Of a stretch of 33,119 nucleotides of DNA, positions 13,758 through 21,222 are shown piece after piece. Both the position numbers and the translations under genes were made by a program. Origin of the DNA: Pseudomonadota bacterium (GTDB lineage: Bacteria > Pseudomonadota > Gammaproteobacteria > Burkholderiales > Burkholderiaceae_C); NCBI GenBank assembly GCA_018261815.1, contig JAGTRL010000011.1, positions 1 through 33,119 of the forward strand, written 5' to 3'. Positions within the stretch are counted from its first letter, which is position 1, and each line of letters begins with the position of its first letter. The notes below the pieces were generated by a model that was not told the origin of the DNA, did no database searches, and worked only from the letters and a program-made list of their open reading frames with translations.

Positions 13758-14616
13758 GCGCGCACAGCAGCGTCGACACCGTCACCAAGCCGGCGACGAA
13801 GGCCCCCTGGCCGCCCATGCGCACGGCCAGCACATAGGCCGAAGGCGCGGTGGGCAGCGCGGCAAAGGCCACCAGGATCAGGCTCTGCGCCGGCGGCAGC
13901 GCCAGCCACAGGCTCAATCCGATGGCCAGCAGCGGCAGCAGCGCATGGCGGATCGACAGCAGGGCTGCCGCCAGGGCGGGCGACGCCTTCAGCCCGCCCA
14001 GCTTCAGGCCCGCGCCCACCGCCATCAGGCCGAGTGGCAGCGCAGCCAGGCCGATGCGTTGCAAGGCCGCGGCCACGGCGTCAGGCCATTGCAGTCCGGC
14101 CAGGTTGGCGATCAGGCCGGCGACGGTGGCCAGGATCAGCGGGTTGCGACCGATCTCACGCAGGTAGCCGTGGCCGCCGTGCCGTGCCAGCGGCCACACC
14201 GCGGCCACATTGCACAGCGGCACGCACAGCGCGATCAACAGCGCCACCCAGGCCAGGCCCTGCGCCCCGGCCAGGCGCTCGGCCAAGGCCAGCGCGATGA
14301 AGGAGTTGAAGCGGAACGCGGTCTGTGCGCCCGAGGCATGCAGCTGCGTATCGACACCGGGCCACAGGCGCAACGCATAGGCCAAGCCCACGCCGCAGGC
14401 CACCACCGTGACGCCGGCCAGCGCCAGACCCAAGGTGGCGCCGGGCTGCAGCGGCGACTTCAGGATCGAGTTGAACAGCAGCACCGGGAACAGCAGGTAG
14501 TACACCAGCCGCTCGACGCCGTCCCAGACATTGCGGCCCAGGCCCGTCCAGCGGCACAGCACGAAGCCGCAGAGGATCAACAGGAAATCGGGGACCAGCA
14601 GCAAGGCATGCGACAT
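13708..14616 (-). CDS. AEC-family (auxin efflux carrier-like) permease
   Basis: 302 residues with about ten hydrophobic helices in two halves, which is the AEC/BART fold. The first helix reads LLLVPDFLLILCGFVLCRW, and PVLLFNSILKSPL matches the first crossover. The second half has GLAALPLGLMAVGAGLKL and AALPTAPSAYVLAVRMGG, the conserved P-T-A-x-x-(A/Y) segment of these carriers. Known relatives export or take up small organic acids such as malate or malonate, or auxin in plants; the substrate here is unknown. The final 50 bp are shared with queG on the opposite strand, ending V-L-A-S-L-S-A-R. The 96-bp spacer upstream is shared with the divergent methyltransferase gene. Confidence 0.88.
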   Translation of the reverse strand: MSHALLLVPDFLLILCGFVLCRWTGLGRNVWDGVERLVYYLLFPVLLFNSILKSPLQPGATLGLALAGVTVVACGVGLAYALRLWPGVDTQLHASGAQTAFRFNSFIALALAERLAGAQGLAWVALLIALCVPLCNVAAVWPLARHGGHGYLREIGRNPLILATVAGLIANLAGLQWPDAVAAALQRIGLAALPLGLMAVGAGLKLGGLKASPALAAALLSIRHALLPLLAIGLSLWLALPPAQSLILVAFAALPTAPSAYVLAVRMGGQGAFVAGLVTVSTLLCALSLPLWLAVLASLSAR

Positions 14617-14712
14617 GCGCCGAGTGTGCCAGTGGCCCCGGGGCGGCATCGTCTACCATTCGCCCAGTGGAGGATCGCGCTCGTCCGGATGTGCCGCGGG
14701 AGCGTAGGAACA

Positions 14713-15351
14713 ATGAAGGATCTGCCCTGCATCGTGATGGCGGCGACGGTCTGGGCCTACTGGGCTTGCGTCGGCGCGATGATCGTGCGCGTGCGCCGGC
14801 GTACCCGCAAGCTGTCGGGCATCGTGCCCAGCCAGCGCCTCGAGCAGCTGATGTGGCTCGTCTGGGTGCCGCTGGTGGCAGCGTGGATGCTGCTGCCCTA
14901 CGTGGCGGCCGGCGCCAGCCACGCGCCTTGGCAGCTGCCGCAGCTCGCACGCGAACTGCCGTTCAGCGCGCTGCGCTGGGCTGCCGCGGGATTGGGCCTG
15001 GTCTGCCTGGGCTTGAGCATCCACTGCTGGCTGCGCATGGGTCGCAACTGGCGCATGGCCGTCGCCCCCGACCAGCAGACCGAGCTGGTGACCACGGGCC
15101 TGTACGGCCTGGTGCGGCATCCGATCTATGCCCTGAGCATCCTGCTGATGCTGTGTACGCTGGTGGTCGTGCCGACGGCGCCGGTGGCGTTGATGGCCGC
15201 GATCCACATCAGCCTGATGCTGGCCAAGGCGCGCAACGAGGAGCGCTTTCTGGTCGGCCGGCATGGGGCGGTGTACCGGCGCTACATGCAGCGCACCGGC
15301 CGCTTCGTGCCGCGCCTGCGTGCCCTGATGGGCAGCCGCGATGGCGCGTGA
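14713..15351 (+). CDS. Integral-membrane ICMT/PEMT-like methyltransferase
   Basis: 212 residues with hydrophobic segments near 5-25, 46-67, 83-106 and 133-160. The C-terminal half carries the signature of the isoprenylcysteine carboxyl methyltransferase / phospholipid methyltransferase group: TTGLYGLVRHPIYALSILL (about 128-146) and ARNEERFLVGRHGAVYRRYMQ, where RHP and EE-R contact S-adenosylmethionine in known structures. Known relatives methylate membrane-embedded substrates (lipids or prenylated thiols). The bacterial substrate is unknown. TAGGA lies just before the ATG. The last 11 bp overlap the next gene, making it the first cistron of a three-gene set. Confidence 0.85.
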   Translation: MKDLPCIVMAATVWAYWACVGAMIVRVRRRTRKLSGIVPSQRLEQLMWLVWVPLVAAWMLLPYVAAGASHAPWQLPQLARELPFSALRWAAAGLGLVCLGLSIHCWLRMGRNWRMAVAPDQQTELVTTGLYGLVRHPIYALSILLMLCTLVVVPTAPVALMAAIHISLMLAKARNEERFLVGRHGAVYRRYMQRTGRFVPRLRALMGSRDGA

Positions 15352-16738
15352 CGAGGCGTTGTCGGGCCCGCCGCTGCCCGCGGGCAAGGTGTCGGGCCCG
15401 GGTGTGGAGCAGCGGCCGGTGACGGCCGCTTGGGCGCACTTCAACTTCTTCCAGCGCATGATGTTGCGCTGGCGCGAATTGCATCCCTACAACCCGGTGC
15501 ATGTGGTGCGCGTGCCGGTGGCGCTGGACGCGCAGCGGCTGCGCGCCTGCATCGCCGAGCGCCTGGAGTCGCTGGGCCTGACGGGCCTGAGCGTCGACCA
15601 GGGCCGCTGGCGCTACCGCTTCGAAGGCGGGCCGGCCGCGGTGGAGCTCAGCGTGCTGGCCGCGGGCGACGATGCGCAGGGACTGCTGTCGCGCACCATC
15701 GAACGCGAATTCAACCGGCCCTTCGTGGCGGCGGCGCGCGAGCAGCCGTTCCGCTTCATCGCCATCGATGAGGGCGCGGTCTTCCAGCTGGTGCTGGTGT
15801 ACGACCACTACGTGGCCAGCGGCGACTCGATCGCCCGGCTGCTGACCCACCTGGCCTGCAGTCTGGTCGAGCCCGATGCACCGCCGGCGCCGCTGGCGCT
15901 GGCCTCCCGCTCCTCGGGCTACCGCGGCACGCTGCTGCGGCATCCGGGCTGGGTGCTGAAGGCGGTGCTCGGCCTGCCGCGCATGGTGGCCGACGCCCGC
16001 CATGCCTGGCGTGTGCGCCATGCCTCCATCGACGACGGCCGCAACGCCTTCCTCTACCTGCATCTCGACGCTCCGCGGACCCGCGCGCTGCGGGTCGCGG
16101 CCCGGCAGTGGGGCGTCACCTTCAACGACCTGCTCACGGCCTGCCTGTTGCAGGCGCTGTCGCCGATGGCAGCGCAACGCCGCACTGCCGCGCGGCGCAA
16201 CCGGCTGGCCGTGGCGTCGATCCTGAACATGCGGCGCGACCTGCACCCCGACGACCGCGACGCGGTCAGCCCCTTCCTCGCGGCCTTCCGCGTGTCGCAC
16301 GACGTGCCCGACGGCATCGCCCTGCAGCAACTGGCGCAGGACGTGCAGCGGCAGACTTCGCACATCAAGCGCCACCACCTGTACCTGCAGAGCCTGCTGG
16401 CGCTGGGCGTCTCGGCGCTGCTGTGGCCACTGCTCACGCTGCCGCAGCGCCATGGCTTCTACCCGAAGCACTTTGCGGTGTGGGCCGGCGTCACCTCGCT
16501 CGATCTGAATGCCCTTTGGAGCGCGCAGGGAGGGGTGTCGACGGCCGGCCTGGACTACCTGCGCGCGGTGCCGACCGGGCCGCTGTGCCCGCTGGTGCTG
16601 GCCGTGACCAGCGTGCACGACGAACTGCACCTCGGCTTTGCCTATCGCACCAGCGCCTTCAGCCGCGAGGCCGTGCAGGGGCTGGCGGCAGCCCTGCTGC
16701 GCCAGGCCGAAGCCCTGCGGGATGGGCTCATGCCGTGA
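15341..16738 (+). CDS. Condensation-domain / CoA-dependent acyltransferase superfamily protein
   Basis: 465 residues with no signal peptide. It begins (about 30-45) with AHFNFFQRMMLRW, as do PapA/WS-DGAT-type acyltransferases and NRPS condensation domains. The usual HHxxxDG active-site motif appears as DHYVASG (155-161): the second, catalytic His is kept (His156), the first is Asp, and the Asp of the motif is Ser. FNDLLTACLLQAL (about 263-275) is the conserved helix near the second subdomain, and FAVWAGVTSLD resembles the strand with the (D/N)FGW-like motif region. Family chemistry: acyl transfer from a thioester to a hydroxyl or amine. It overlaps the methyltransferase by 11 bp and the lipoprotein hydrolase by 4 bp (GTGA). 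Substrates unknown. Confidence 0.7.
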   Translation: MARDEALSGPPLPAGKVSGPGVEQRPVTAAWAHFNFFQRMMLRWRELHPYNPVHVVRVPVALDAQRLRACIAERLESLGLTGLSVDQGRWRYRFEGGPAAVELSVLAAGDDAQGLLSRTIEREFNRPFVAAAREQPFRFIAIDEGAVFQLVLVYDHYVASGDSIARLLTHLACSLVEPDAPPAPLALASRSSGYRGTLLRHPGWVLKAVLGLPRMVADARHAWRVRHASIDDGRNAFLYLHLDAPRTRALRVAARQWGVTFNDLLTACLLQALSPMAAQRRTAARRNRLAVASILNMRRDLHPDDRDAVSPFLAAFRVSHDVPDGIALQQLAQDVQRQTSHIKRHHLYLQSLLALGVSALLWPLLTLPQRHGFYPKHFAVWAGVTSLDLNALWSAQGGVSTAGLDYLRAVPTGPLCPLVLAVTSVHDELHLGFAYRTSAFSREAVQGLAAALLRQAEALRDGLMP

Positions 16739-17829
16739 ACGCCTGGGTGCGCCGCGCGCTGCTCGCCTTCGCCCTGGCGCTGGCAGGTTGTGCAAGCGTG
16801 CCGCCGGCCGGGCGCACGCCCGAGGCCCCTGCGGCCCAGGCAGACACCGGGCCGCAGGCGGTCATTGCCGGCATGGCGCTGGATCCGCAGCTCGAGTTGC
16901 GCATCCTGGCGCTGGACCCGCAGCGCGTGTCGGACAGCGACGTGCGCCAGGTGCTCGCCCACGGGCCGACGCCGCGCATCGTGGCGCTGCACGGCGGCGT
17001 CTACCCGGTGCACCTGCTGATGGAGTCGTTCTCGCGCTTTCTCTCCGGCATGGGCTATCCGCCGCACAAGCTTCGGCATCCCGGCGACGGGCGCCTGTCG
17101 CACAGCCCCTACGAGAACAGCCTGCAGATCGCCGGCCTGATCGCCTGGTACTACGAACACGAAGGCCTGATGCCGATGCTGGTCGGCCACAGCCAGGGGG
17201 GCATCCAGCTGGTGAAGGTGCTGCACGACCTGGCCGGCGACGGCGTCACGCAGATCGAGGTCTGGAACCCGCTCACCGATGCCGCCGAACCGCGCGTGAG
17301 CATCGTCGACCCCTTCACCGGGGCCGAGCGTCCGGTGCTTGGCTTGAAGATCGGCTACGCATCGGTGGTCGGCTCGGGCGGCGCCGCGCTGATGCTGCCC
17401 AACCAGTGGAGCATGGTGCGGCGGCTGCGGTCGATACCGAACACGGTCGACGACTTCACCGGATATGCCCTGGCCGTGGATCTGATCGCCTGGGACATGC
17501 CGGGGGCAGGCGCGCGCTACCAGGCCCAGGGCGGCGCGCGCGTGCGCAATGTCGAACTGCCGGCCGAGTATTCGCATGTCTTCGTGCCGCGGACCTCGCA
17601 CCTGGCGCGCGACCCGGCGCTGCGCGTCTGGCTCAACGCCTACGTACCGGGCAGCGGCGATCCGCCGCCGGCCGAGGGCCGTGCGGCCGACAACAGCCTG
17701 TGGGCGGCCGATGTCTGGTTCCACATCAAGAAGCACTGGGTGCTCGAGGCGCAGAAGGTGGTGCGCGCCAGGCGCGAGCTGGCGCAAGGGCAGGCGCTGG
17801 CGCCGGCGGGCACCCTGCGTCAACCCTGA
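16735..17829 (+). CDS. Lipoprotein alpha/beta hydrolase
   Basis: 364 residues from a GTG start at 16735, which overlaps the previous stop as GTGA. The N terminus is a lipoprotein signal: hydrophobic core, then LALAGC with lipidated Cys19. After a disordered Pro/Ala stretch, the hydrolase core shows IVALHGGVYPVHLL (about 82-95, a possible oxyanion region) and the nucleophile elbow GHSQGG (151-156, Ser153). VFVPRTSHL (His near 284) is a candidate triad His. The residue after Cys19 is Ala, so Lol sorting would predict the outer membrane. Family role is hydrolysis of an ester or thioester bond. Its position after an acyltransferase suggests it acts on a related lipid; this is inference. Confidence 0.75.
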   Translation: MNAWVRRALLAFALALAGCASVPPAGRTPEAPAAQADTGPQAVIAGMALDPQLELRILALDPQRVSDSDVRQVLAHGPTPRIVALHGGVYPVHLLMESFSRFLSGMGYPPHKLRHPGDGRLSHSPYENSLQIAGLIAWYYEHEGLMPMLVGHSQGGIQLVKVLHDLAGDGVTQIEVWNPLTDAAEPRVSIVDPFTGAERPVLGLKIGYASVVGSGGAALMLPNQWSMVRRLRSIPNTVDDFTGYALAVDLIAWDMPGAGARYQAQGGARVRNVELPAEYSHVFVPRTSHLARDPALRVWLNAYVPGSGDPPPAEGRAADNSLWAADVWFHIKKHWVLEAQKVVRARRELAQGQALAPAGTLRQP

Positions 17830-17897
17830 GAAGCCGGCGCCTCGACCTTTGCCACAATCGGCGGCAGTCCAAGTCGTAAACCACCGGAGAACCACAC

Positions 17898-18866
17898 ATG
17901 TCCTTGAGATTGCTGAAAACCGCCCTGGCCGTGGCGGCCCTGGCGCCCATGCTGGCCCTGGCCCAGGCATTTCCGAGCAAGCCGATCCGGCTGGTGGTGC
18001 CCTTCGCCCCCGGCGGCACCACCGATATCGTCGCGCGCATCATCGCGCCAGGCATGAGCCAGGTACTGGGCCAGCAGGTCATCGTCGAGAACAAGGCCGG
18101 CGGCGGCGGTTCGATCGGCGCACTCGAGGTCATCAAGGCGGCGCCCGACGGCTACACGCTGAGTATGGCCACGGTGTCCACCACGGCCGCCAACCCGGCC
18201 ATCAACACCAAGATCGGCTACAACCCGGTGACCGACTTCGTGCCGATCATCAACATCGCGGCCACGCCGAACGTGATTGCGGTGAATCCCAAGTTTCCGG
18301 CCAAGGACTACAAGGCCTTCGTGGCGGAACTGAAGAGCAACCCGGGCAAGTACAGCTATGCCAGCTCGGGCACCGGCGGCATCGGTCACCTGCAGACCGA
18401 GCTGTACAAGAACCTGTCGGGCACCTTCATGACGCACATTCCGTATCGCGGCGCCGGCCCGGCGCTGAACGACACGGTGGCCGGGCAGGTCCCGATCATC
18501 TTCGACAACATGCCCTCTGCGCTGCCCTTCATCAAGGACGGCCGTCTGGTGCCGTTGGCGGTGGCCGCGCCGCAGCGCCTGGCGGTACTGCCCAACGTGC
18601 CCACCTTCAAGGAGCTGGGGCTGGAGCAGGTCAATCGCATGGCCTACTACGGCCTGCTCGCGCCCAAGGGCACGCCCAAGGAGATCGTCGACAAGCTCAA
18701 CGCCGCCGCGCGCAAGGTGCTGGAAGACCCGGCGGTGCGCAAGCGCATCGAGGAGACCGGCTCGCTGATTGTCGGCAACACGCCGGCGGAGTTTGCCGCG
18801 CAGATCGCGGCCGAGTTCCAGGTCTACAAGGACGTGGTGGCCAAGCAGAAGCTCGTGCTGGAATAG
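17898..18866 (+). CDS. Bug-type (TctC family) tripartite tricarboxylate transporter substrate-binding protein
   Basis: 322 residues. Sec signal peptide [20 protein letters not shown], cleaved after ALAQA (about 24). The mature protein opens with the family hallmark [19 protein letters not shown] and continues with [35 protein letters not shown] and [20 protein letters not shown]. Known role: periplasmic capture of small carboxylates or other organic solutes, usually for TctAB membrane partners. Burkholderiales carry dozens of orphan copies, and none of the membrane partners is in this window. GGAG lies 8 bases before the ATG. The 68-bp spacer upstream contains a CACAAT box that may be a -10 element. 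A hairpin terminator follows 21 bp after the stop. Confidence 0.95.
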   Translation: MSLRLLKTALAVAALAPMLALAQAFPSKPIRLVVPFAPGGTTDIVARIIAPGMSQVLGQQVIVENKAGGGGSIGALEVIKAAPDGYTLSMATVSTTAANPAINTKIGYNPVTDFVPIINIAATPNVIAVNPKFPAKDYKAFVAELKSNPGKYSYASSGTGGIGHLQTELYKNLSGTFMTHIPYRGAGPALNDTVAGQVPIIFDNMPSALPFIKDGRLVPLAVAAPQRLAVLPNVPTFKELGLEQVNRMAYYGLLAPKGTPKEIVDKLNAAARKVLEDPAVRKRIEETGSLIVGNTPAEFAAQIAAEFQVYKDVVAKQKLVLE

Positions 18867-18887
18867 GCGCGGGCCAAACCCACCAGG

Positions 18888-18909
18888 AAGCCACCGCGAG
18901 GTGGCTTTT
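18888..18909 (+). terminator. Intrinsic terminator after the Bug gene, overlapping the xerD ribosome-binding region
   Basis: AAGCCACC (18888-18895), loop GCGA, GGTGGCTT (18900-18907) form an 8-bp perfect stem ending in TTTT. This is the best Rho-independent terminator in the window. Its 3' arm also contains GAGGTGG (18898-18904), the only Shine-Dalgarno-like sequence before the xerD ATG at 18916. Confidence 0.75.
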
Positions 18910-18915
18910 GCATTC

Positions 18916-19809
18916 ATGGCCGACAGTGCGCCGCAGATCGACCGCTTCATCGATGCCTTGTGGATCGAGGACGGCCTGTCGGCGCAGACACTGGCCGCGT
19001 ACCGCCGCGACCTGAAGCTGTTCGCGCAGTGGCTGCAGGCGCGGCAGGGTCGCAGCCTGGAGCACACGCGCGAATCGGACCTGCTGGGCTACATGGCCGA
19101 GCGCCATGCCGCCACGCGCGCTACCACCGCCAACCGGCGGCTCAGCGTGTTCAAGCGCTACAGCCGCTGGGCGTTGCGCGAGAAGCTGATCGACACCGAC
19201 CCGACGCTCAAGCTGCAGGCCGCACGTCAACCTCTGCGCGTGCCCAAGACGCTGAGCGAGGCGCAGGTCGAGGCGCTGCTCGCCGCGCCGGATACCGACA
19301 CGCCGCTGGGCCTGCGCGACCGCACGATGATCGAGTTGATGTACGCCAGTGGCCTTCGCGTCAGCGAACTGGTCCCGTTGAAGACGGTGTACTTGAGTCT
19401 GGACGAAGGTGCGGTGCGCGTGACCGGCAAGGGCTCGAAAGAGCGACTGGTGCCCTTCGGCGCCGAGGCCCATGCCTGGGTGCGCCGCTACCTTTCCGAA
19501 GCGCGCGGCACCATCCTCAAGGGCCAGGCCAGTGACGCGCTGTTCGTTACCGCGCGTGGCGGCCCGATGACGCGGCAGATGTTCTGGAAGTTGATCAAGA
19601 GCCACGCGCGCACCGCCGGCATCGACGCGCCGCTGTCTCCGCACACGCTGCGCCATGCCTTCGCCACCCACCTGCTGAACCATGGCGCCGACCTGCGCGC
19701 GGTGCAGATGCTGCTGGGCCATGCCGACATCTCGACGACCACCATCTATACCCACGTGGCCCGCGAGCGACTGAAGGCGCTGCACGCGCGGCATCATCCG
19801 CGCGGATGA
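18916..19809 (+). CDS. xerD: Site-specific tyrosine recombinase XerD
   Basis: 297 residues, one fewer than E. coli XerD. The SAM-like N-terminal core-binding domain covers about 5-92 (IDRFIDALWIEDGLSAQTL) and the catalytic domain about 110-295. The catalytic set is complete: Arg148, Lys172, His243, Arg246, His269 and nucleophile Tyr278, positions that match E. coli XerD to within one residue. HAFATHLLNHGADLRAVQML and the closing HHPRG are typical XerD. Known role: with XerC it resolves chromosome dimers at dif under FtsK control. It is a housekeeping recombinase and not a sign of a mobile element. The ATG at 18916 is chosen by alignment to XerD. An in-frame GTG at 18901 lies inside the terminator stem. 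Confidence 0.97.
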   Translation: MADSAPQIDRFIDALWIEDGLSAQTLAAYRRDLKLFAQWLQARQGRSLEHTRESDLLGYMAERHAATRATTANRRLSVFKRYSRWALREKLIDTDPTLKLQAARQPLRVPKTLSEAQVEALLAAPDTDTPLGLRDRTMIELMYASGLRVSELVPLKTVYLSLDEGAVRVTGKGSKERLVPFGAEAHAWVRRYLSEARGTILKGQASDALFVTARGGPMTRQMFWKLIKSHARTAGIDAPLSPHTLRHAFATHLLNHGADLRAVQMLLGHADISTTTIYTHVARERLKALHARHHPRG

Positions 19810-20266
19810 GGGCTGGACGTTGCTCGGCAGTTTGCGGCGGCATTGCTGCCGTTCGCGAGAGTCTGCTTTCCTTCTGCGTTCGGCGCATCGCGCCGTGCGG
19901 CACCGGCCAGGGGCTCATGCCGCGGCGGTCGGTCCTTTGGCCCGACTGCGCTGCGGTGCGCGCCCCAGGGTCGTGCCGCATAACTCGCCGGCGAACACAG
20001 CGAGCGGGTGTTGTAGTGCGAGGGTGGCCGCCCGCGGGCGCAGGCCCCATTCGCGGTACGCTGGCTGGTGTCCCGCCTGGTCGGTGGCGAAGAGGCGACT
20101 ACGCCGGACAGAAGTCGCTCGCCCGCGAGCGTGGGCCGGAGAACGCGGGTGACGCCATCGCGCTACCGCAGCCGACTCGGCACGCCGGCCCCCGCCAACC
20201 CAACGGCTTCGGCAACGTCAGCATCGCGCCGCGAGCAGACAGCCGAGCCTGACCCGCCATGGCGGC
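19810..20266. other. 457-bp gene-free spacer, resembles a decayed Burkholderiales intergenic repeat
   Basis: Frames here give only Arg/Ala/Gly/Pro-rich peptides without start signals or domains. The DNA is rich in short hairpins: CGCTCGC-CC-GCGAGCG at 20116-20131 (7-bp stem) and GGCGC-ATC-GCGCC near 19881-19893. The stretch from about 19850 to 20020 (TTCGCGAGAGTCTGCTTTC, then CCCCAGGGTCGTGCCGCATA and ACTCGCCGGCGAACACAGCG) recalls degenerate repeats I have seen between genes in Burkholderiales. That resemblance is from memory and was not searched. No tRNA, promoter or complete mobile element seen. Confidence 0.4.
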
Positions 20267-20273
20267 TCAGGCT
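20246..20273 (-). terminator. Stem-loop at the end of the peptidoglycan-binding/GH46-like gene
   Basis: AGCCTGA (20246-20252) pairs with TCAGGCT (20267-20273), and CCGCC pairs with GGCGG around a two-base AT centre; one C-C mismatch separates the two stem parts. The TGA stop of the minus-strand gene lies in the outer stem. No T-run follows on the minus strand. Confidence 0.5.
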
Positions 20274-21190
20274 GCGGCCACCTCGATCAGGCCCCAACTG
20301 GCCAGGTTGTAGTGGCGCCCGTGCACGCTGCCCTGGCCGTTGGCCAGCGCCAGTTTGCGCTCGCGCACGTCTTCCACCCAGCGCGGGTTGGCGCTGTCGG
20401 CCACCGCGTGGGCCAGGCGGCGCCGGCGCTCGATCTCTGGCGTGTTGGCGGGCAGTGCGGCGGCCAGCGCAAAGGCATGGGGCTTGAAGCTGCCGTTCTG
20501 CACGTGCACGTCGAAGGCCAGTTCGATGCCCAGTTCGCTGCGCAGGCCCAGTGTCCAGGCGCTGCGCGCGCAGGGCACGAAGTACTTGTCGTACGCGCGC
20601 TGCATCTGCAGCCGCTTGACGATGGGCTCGTCGCCCAGCCGCGCGAACGCGTCCTTCCACTCGGGCGGAACGCGTGTCTTGCTCGGCCCGGAACTGATCG
20701 AATCGGCCCAGGCGATCTGATCGGCCAGCGGCAAATGCATCACGCGTTGCCAGGTCGGCAGCAGCGGGCCCAGCACCCGCGACAGCGTGCCGGGTACGGA
20801 TGCCTCGGCCTCGGCCAGGATGGCCTGTAGGCCCCTGCTCTTGAGCGTATAGCCGATGATGCCCCAGGTGAGCCCGGCGCCATCGAAGTTGCCCTGCAGC
20901 AGGCCGAAGCCATGGCCCTCGAACTGCGCGGTCATGCCCAGGCAGCGCTCGAACAGCGTGGGCAGCGGGTCGGTGGTCAGCTGCTGCCAGGTCTCGACAT
21001 CGACGGCGCCATTGACGGGCAAGCCACGCCGGGCCTGCAGCGCCTTCAGCGCGGTTTCGGTGTGGCCGCCGAAATCGCCGTCGACGAACTTGTCCAGCGG
21101 CCCGGCGCTGAAGCCAGCGCGCAGCAGGTCGGACTGGATGCGCTTGGCAGTCATGCCGCGCAGGCCTTTGGCAAACCAGATCCGTGACAT
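20267..21190 (-). CDS. Peptidoglycan-binding domain fused to a GH46/lysozyme-like domain
   Basis: 307 residues. The N-terminal PG_binding_1 domain (about 10-72) has RIQSDLLRAGF, GDFGGHTETALKALQARRGL and the closing GAVDVETWQQL. The second domain (about 78-250) reads ERCLGMTAQFEGHGFGLLQG (Glu91), then NFDGAGLTWGIIGYTL (Asp103). This resembles the active-site layout of GH46 chitosanases and related lysozyme-fold enzymes, where a Glu and an Asp flank a G-x-(T/L)-x-G-I-I-G-(F/Y) turn. No signal peptide is evident, so export would need another route, or the target is internal. GAGGAGGAA precedes the ATG at 21190. It is the last gene of a probable four-gene operon, 32 bp after the M81 gene. Cell-wall or glucosamine-polymer cleavage is inference. 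Confidence 0.7.
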   Translation of the reverse strand: MSRIWFAKGLRGMTAKRIQSDLLRAGFSAGPLDKFVDGDFGGHTETALKALQARRGLPVNGAVDVETWQQLTTDPLPTLFERCLGMTAQFEGHGFGLLQGNFDGAGLTWGIIGYTLKSRGLQAILAEAEASVPGTLSRVLGPLLPTWQRVMHLPLADQIAWADSISSGPSKTRVPPEWKDAFARLGDEPIVKRLQMQRAYDKYFVPCARSAWTLGLRSELGIELAFDVHVQNGSFKPHAFALAAALPANTPEIERRRRLAHAVADSANPRWVEDVRERKLALANGQGSVHGRHYNLASWGLIEVAAA

Positions 21191-21222
21191 GACGTGGTTC
21201 CTCCTCGTCGTGCGGTTGTGGC

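Noticed and set aside
15209-16795. 528-codon open frame on the minus strand
   Set aside because: Antisense to the acyltransferase gene; low-complexity product with no family features.
17849-17880. TTGCCA ... CGTAAA as a promoter for the Bug gene
   Set aside because: The spacing is 20 bp and the -10 is poor; a CACAAT box at 17853 is an alternative but lacks a -35.
18916-19809. Tyrosine recombinase as sign of an integrated element
   Set aside because: Length and all catalytic positions match housekeeping XerD, and there are no att-like repeats or phage genes around it.
19806-20252. 148-codon plus-strand frame after xerD
   Set aside because: Arg/Ala/Pro-rich composition, no start signal, no domain; it fits non-coding repeat-like DNA.
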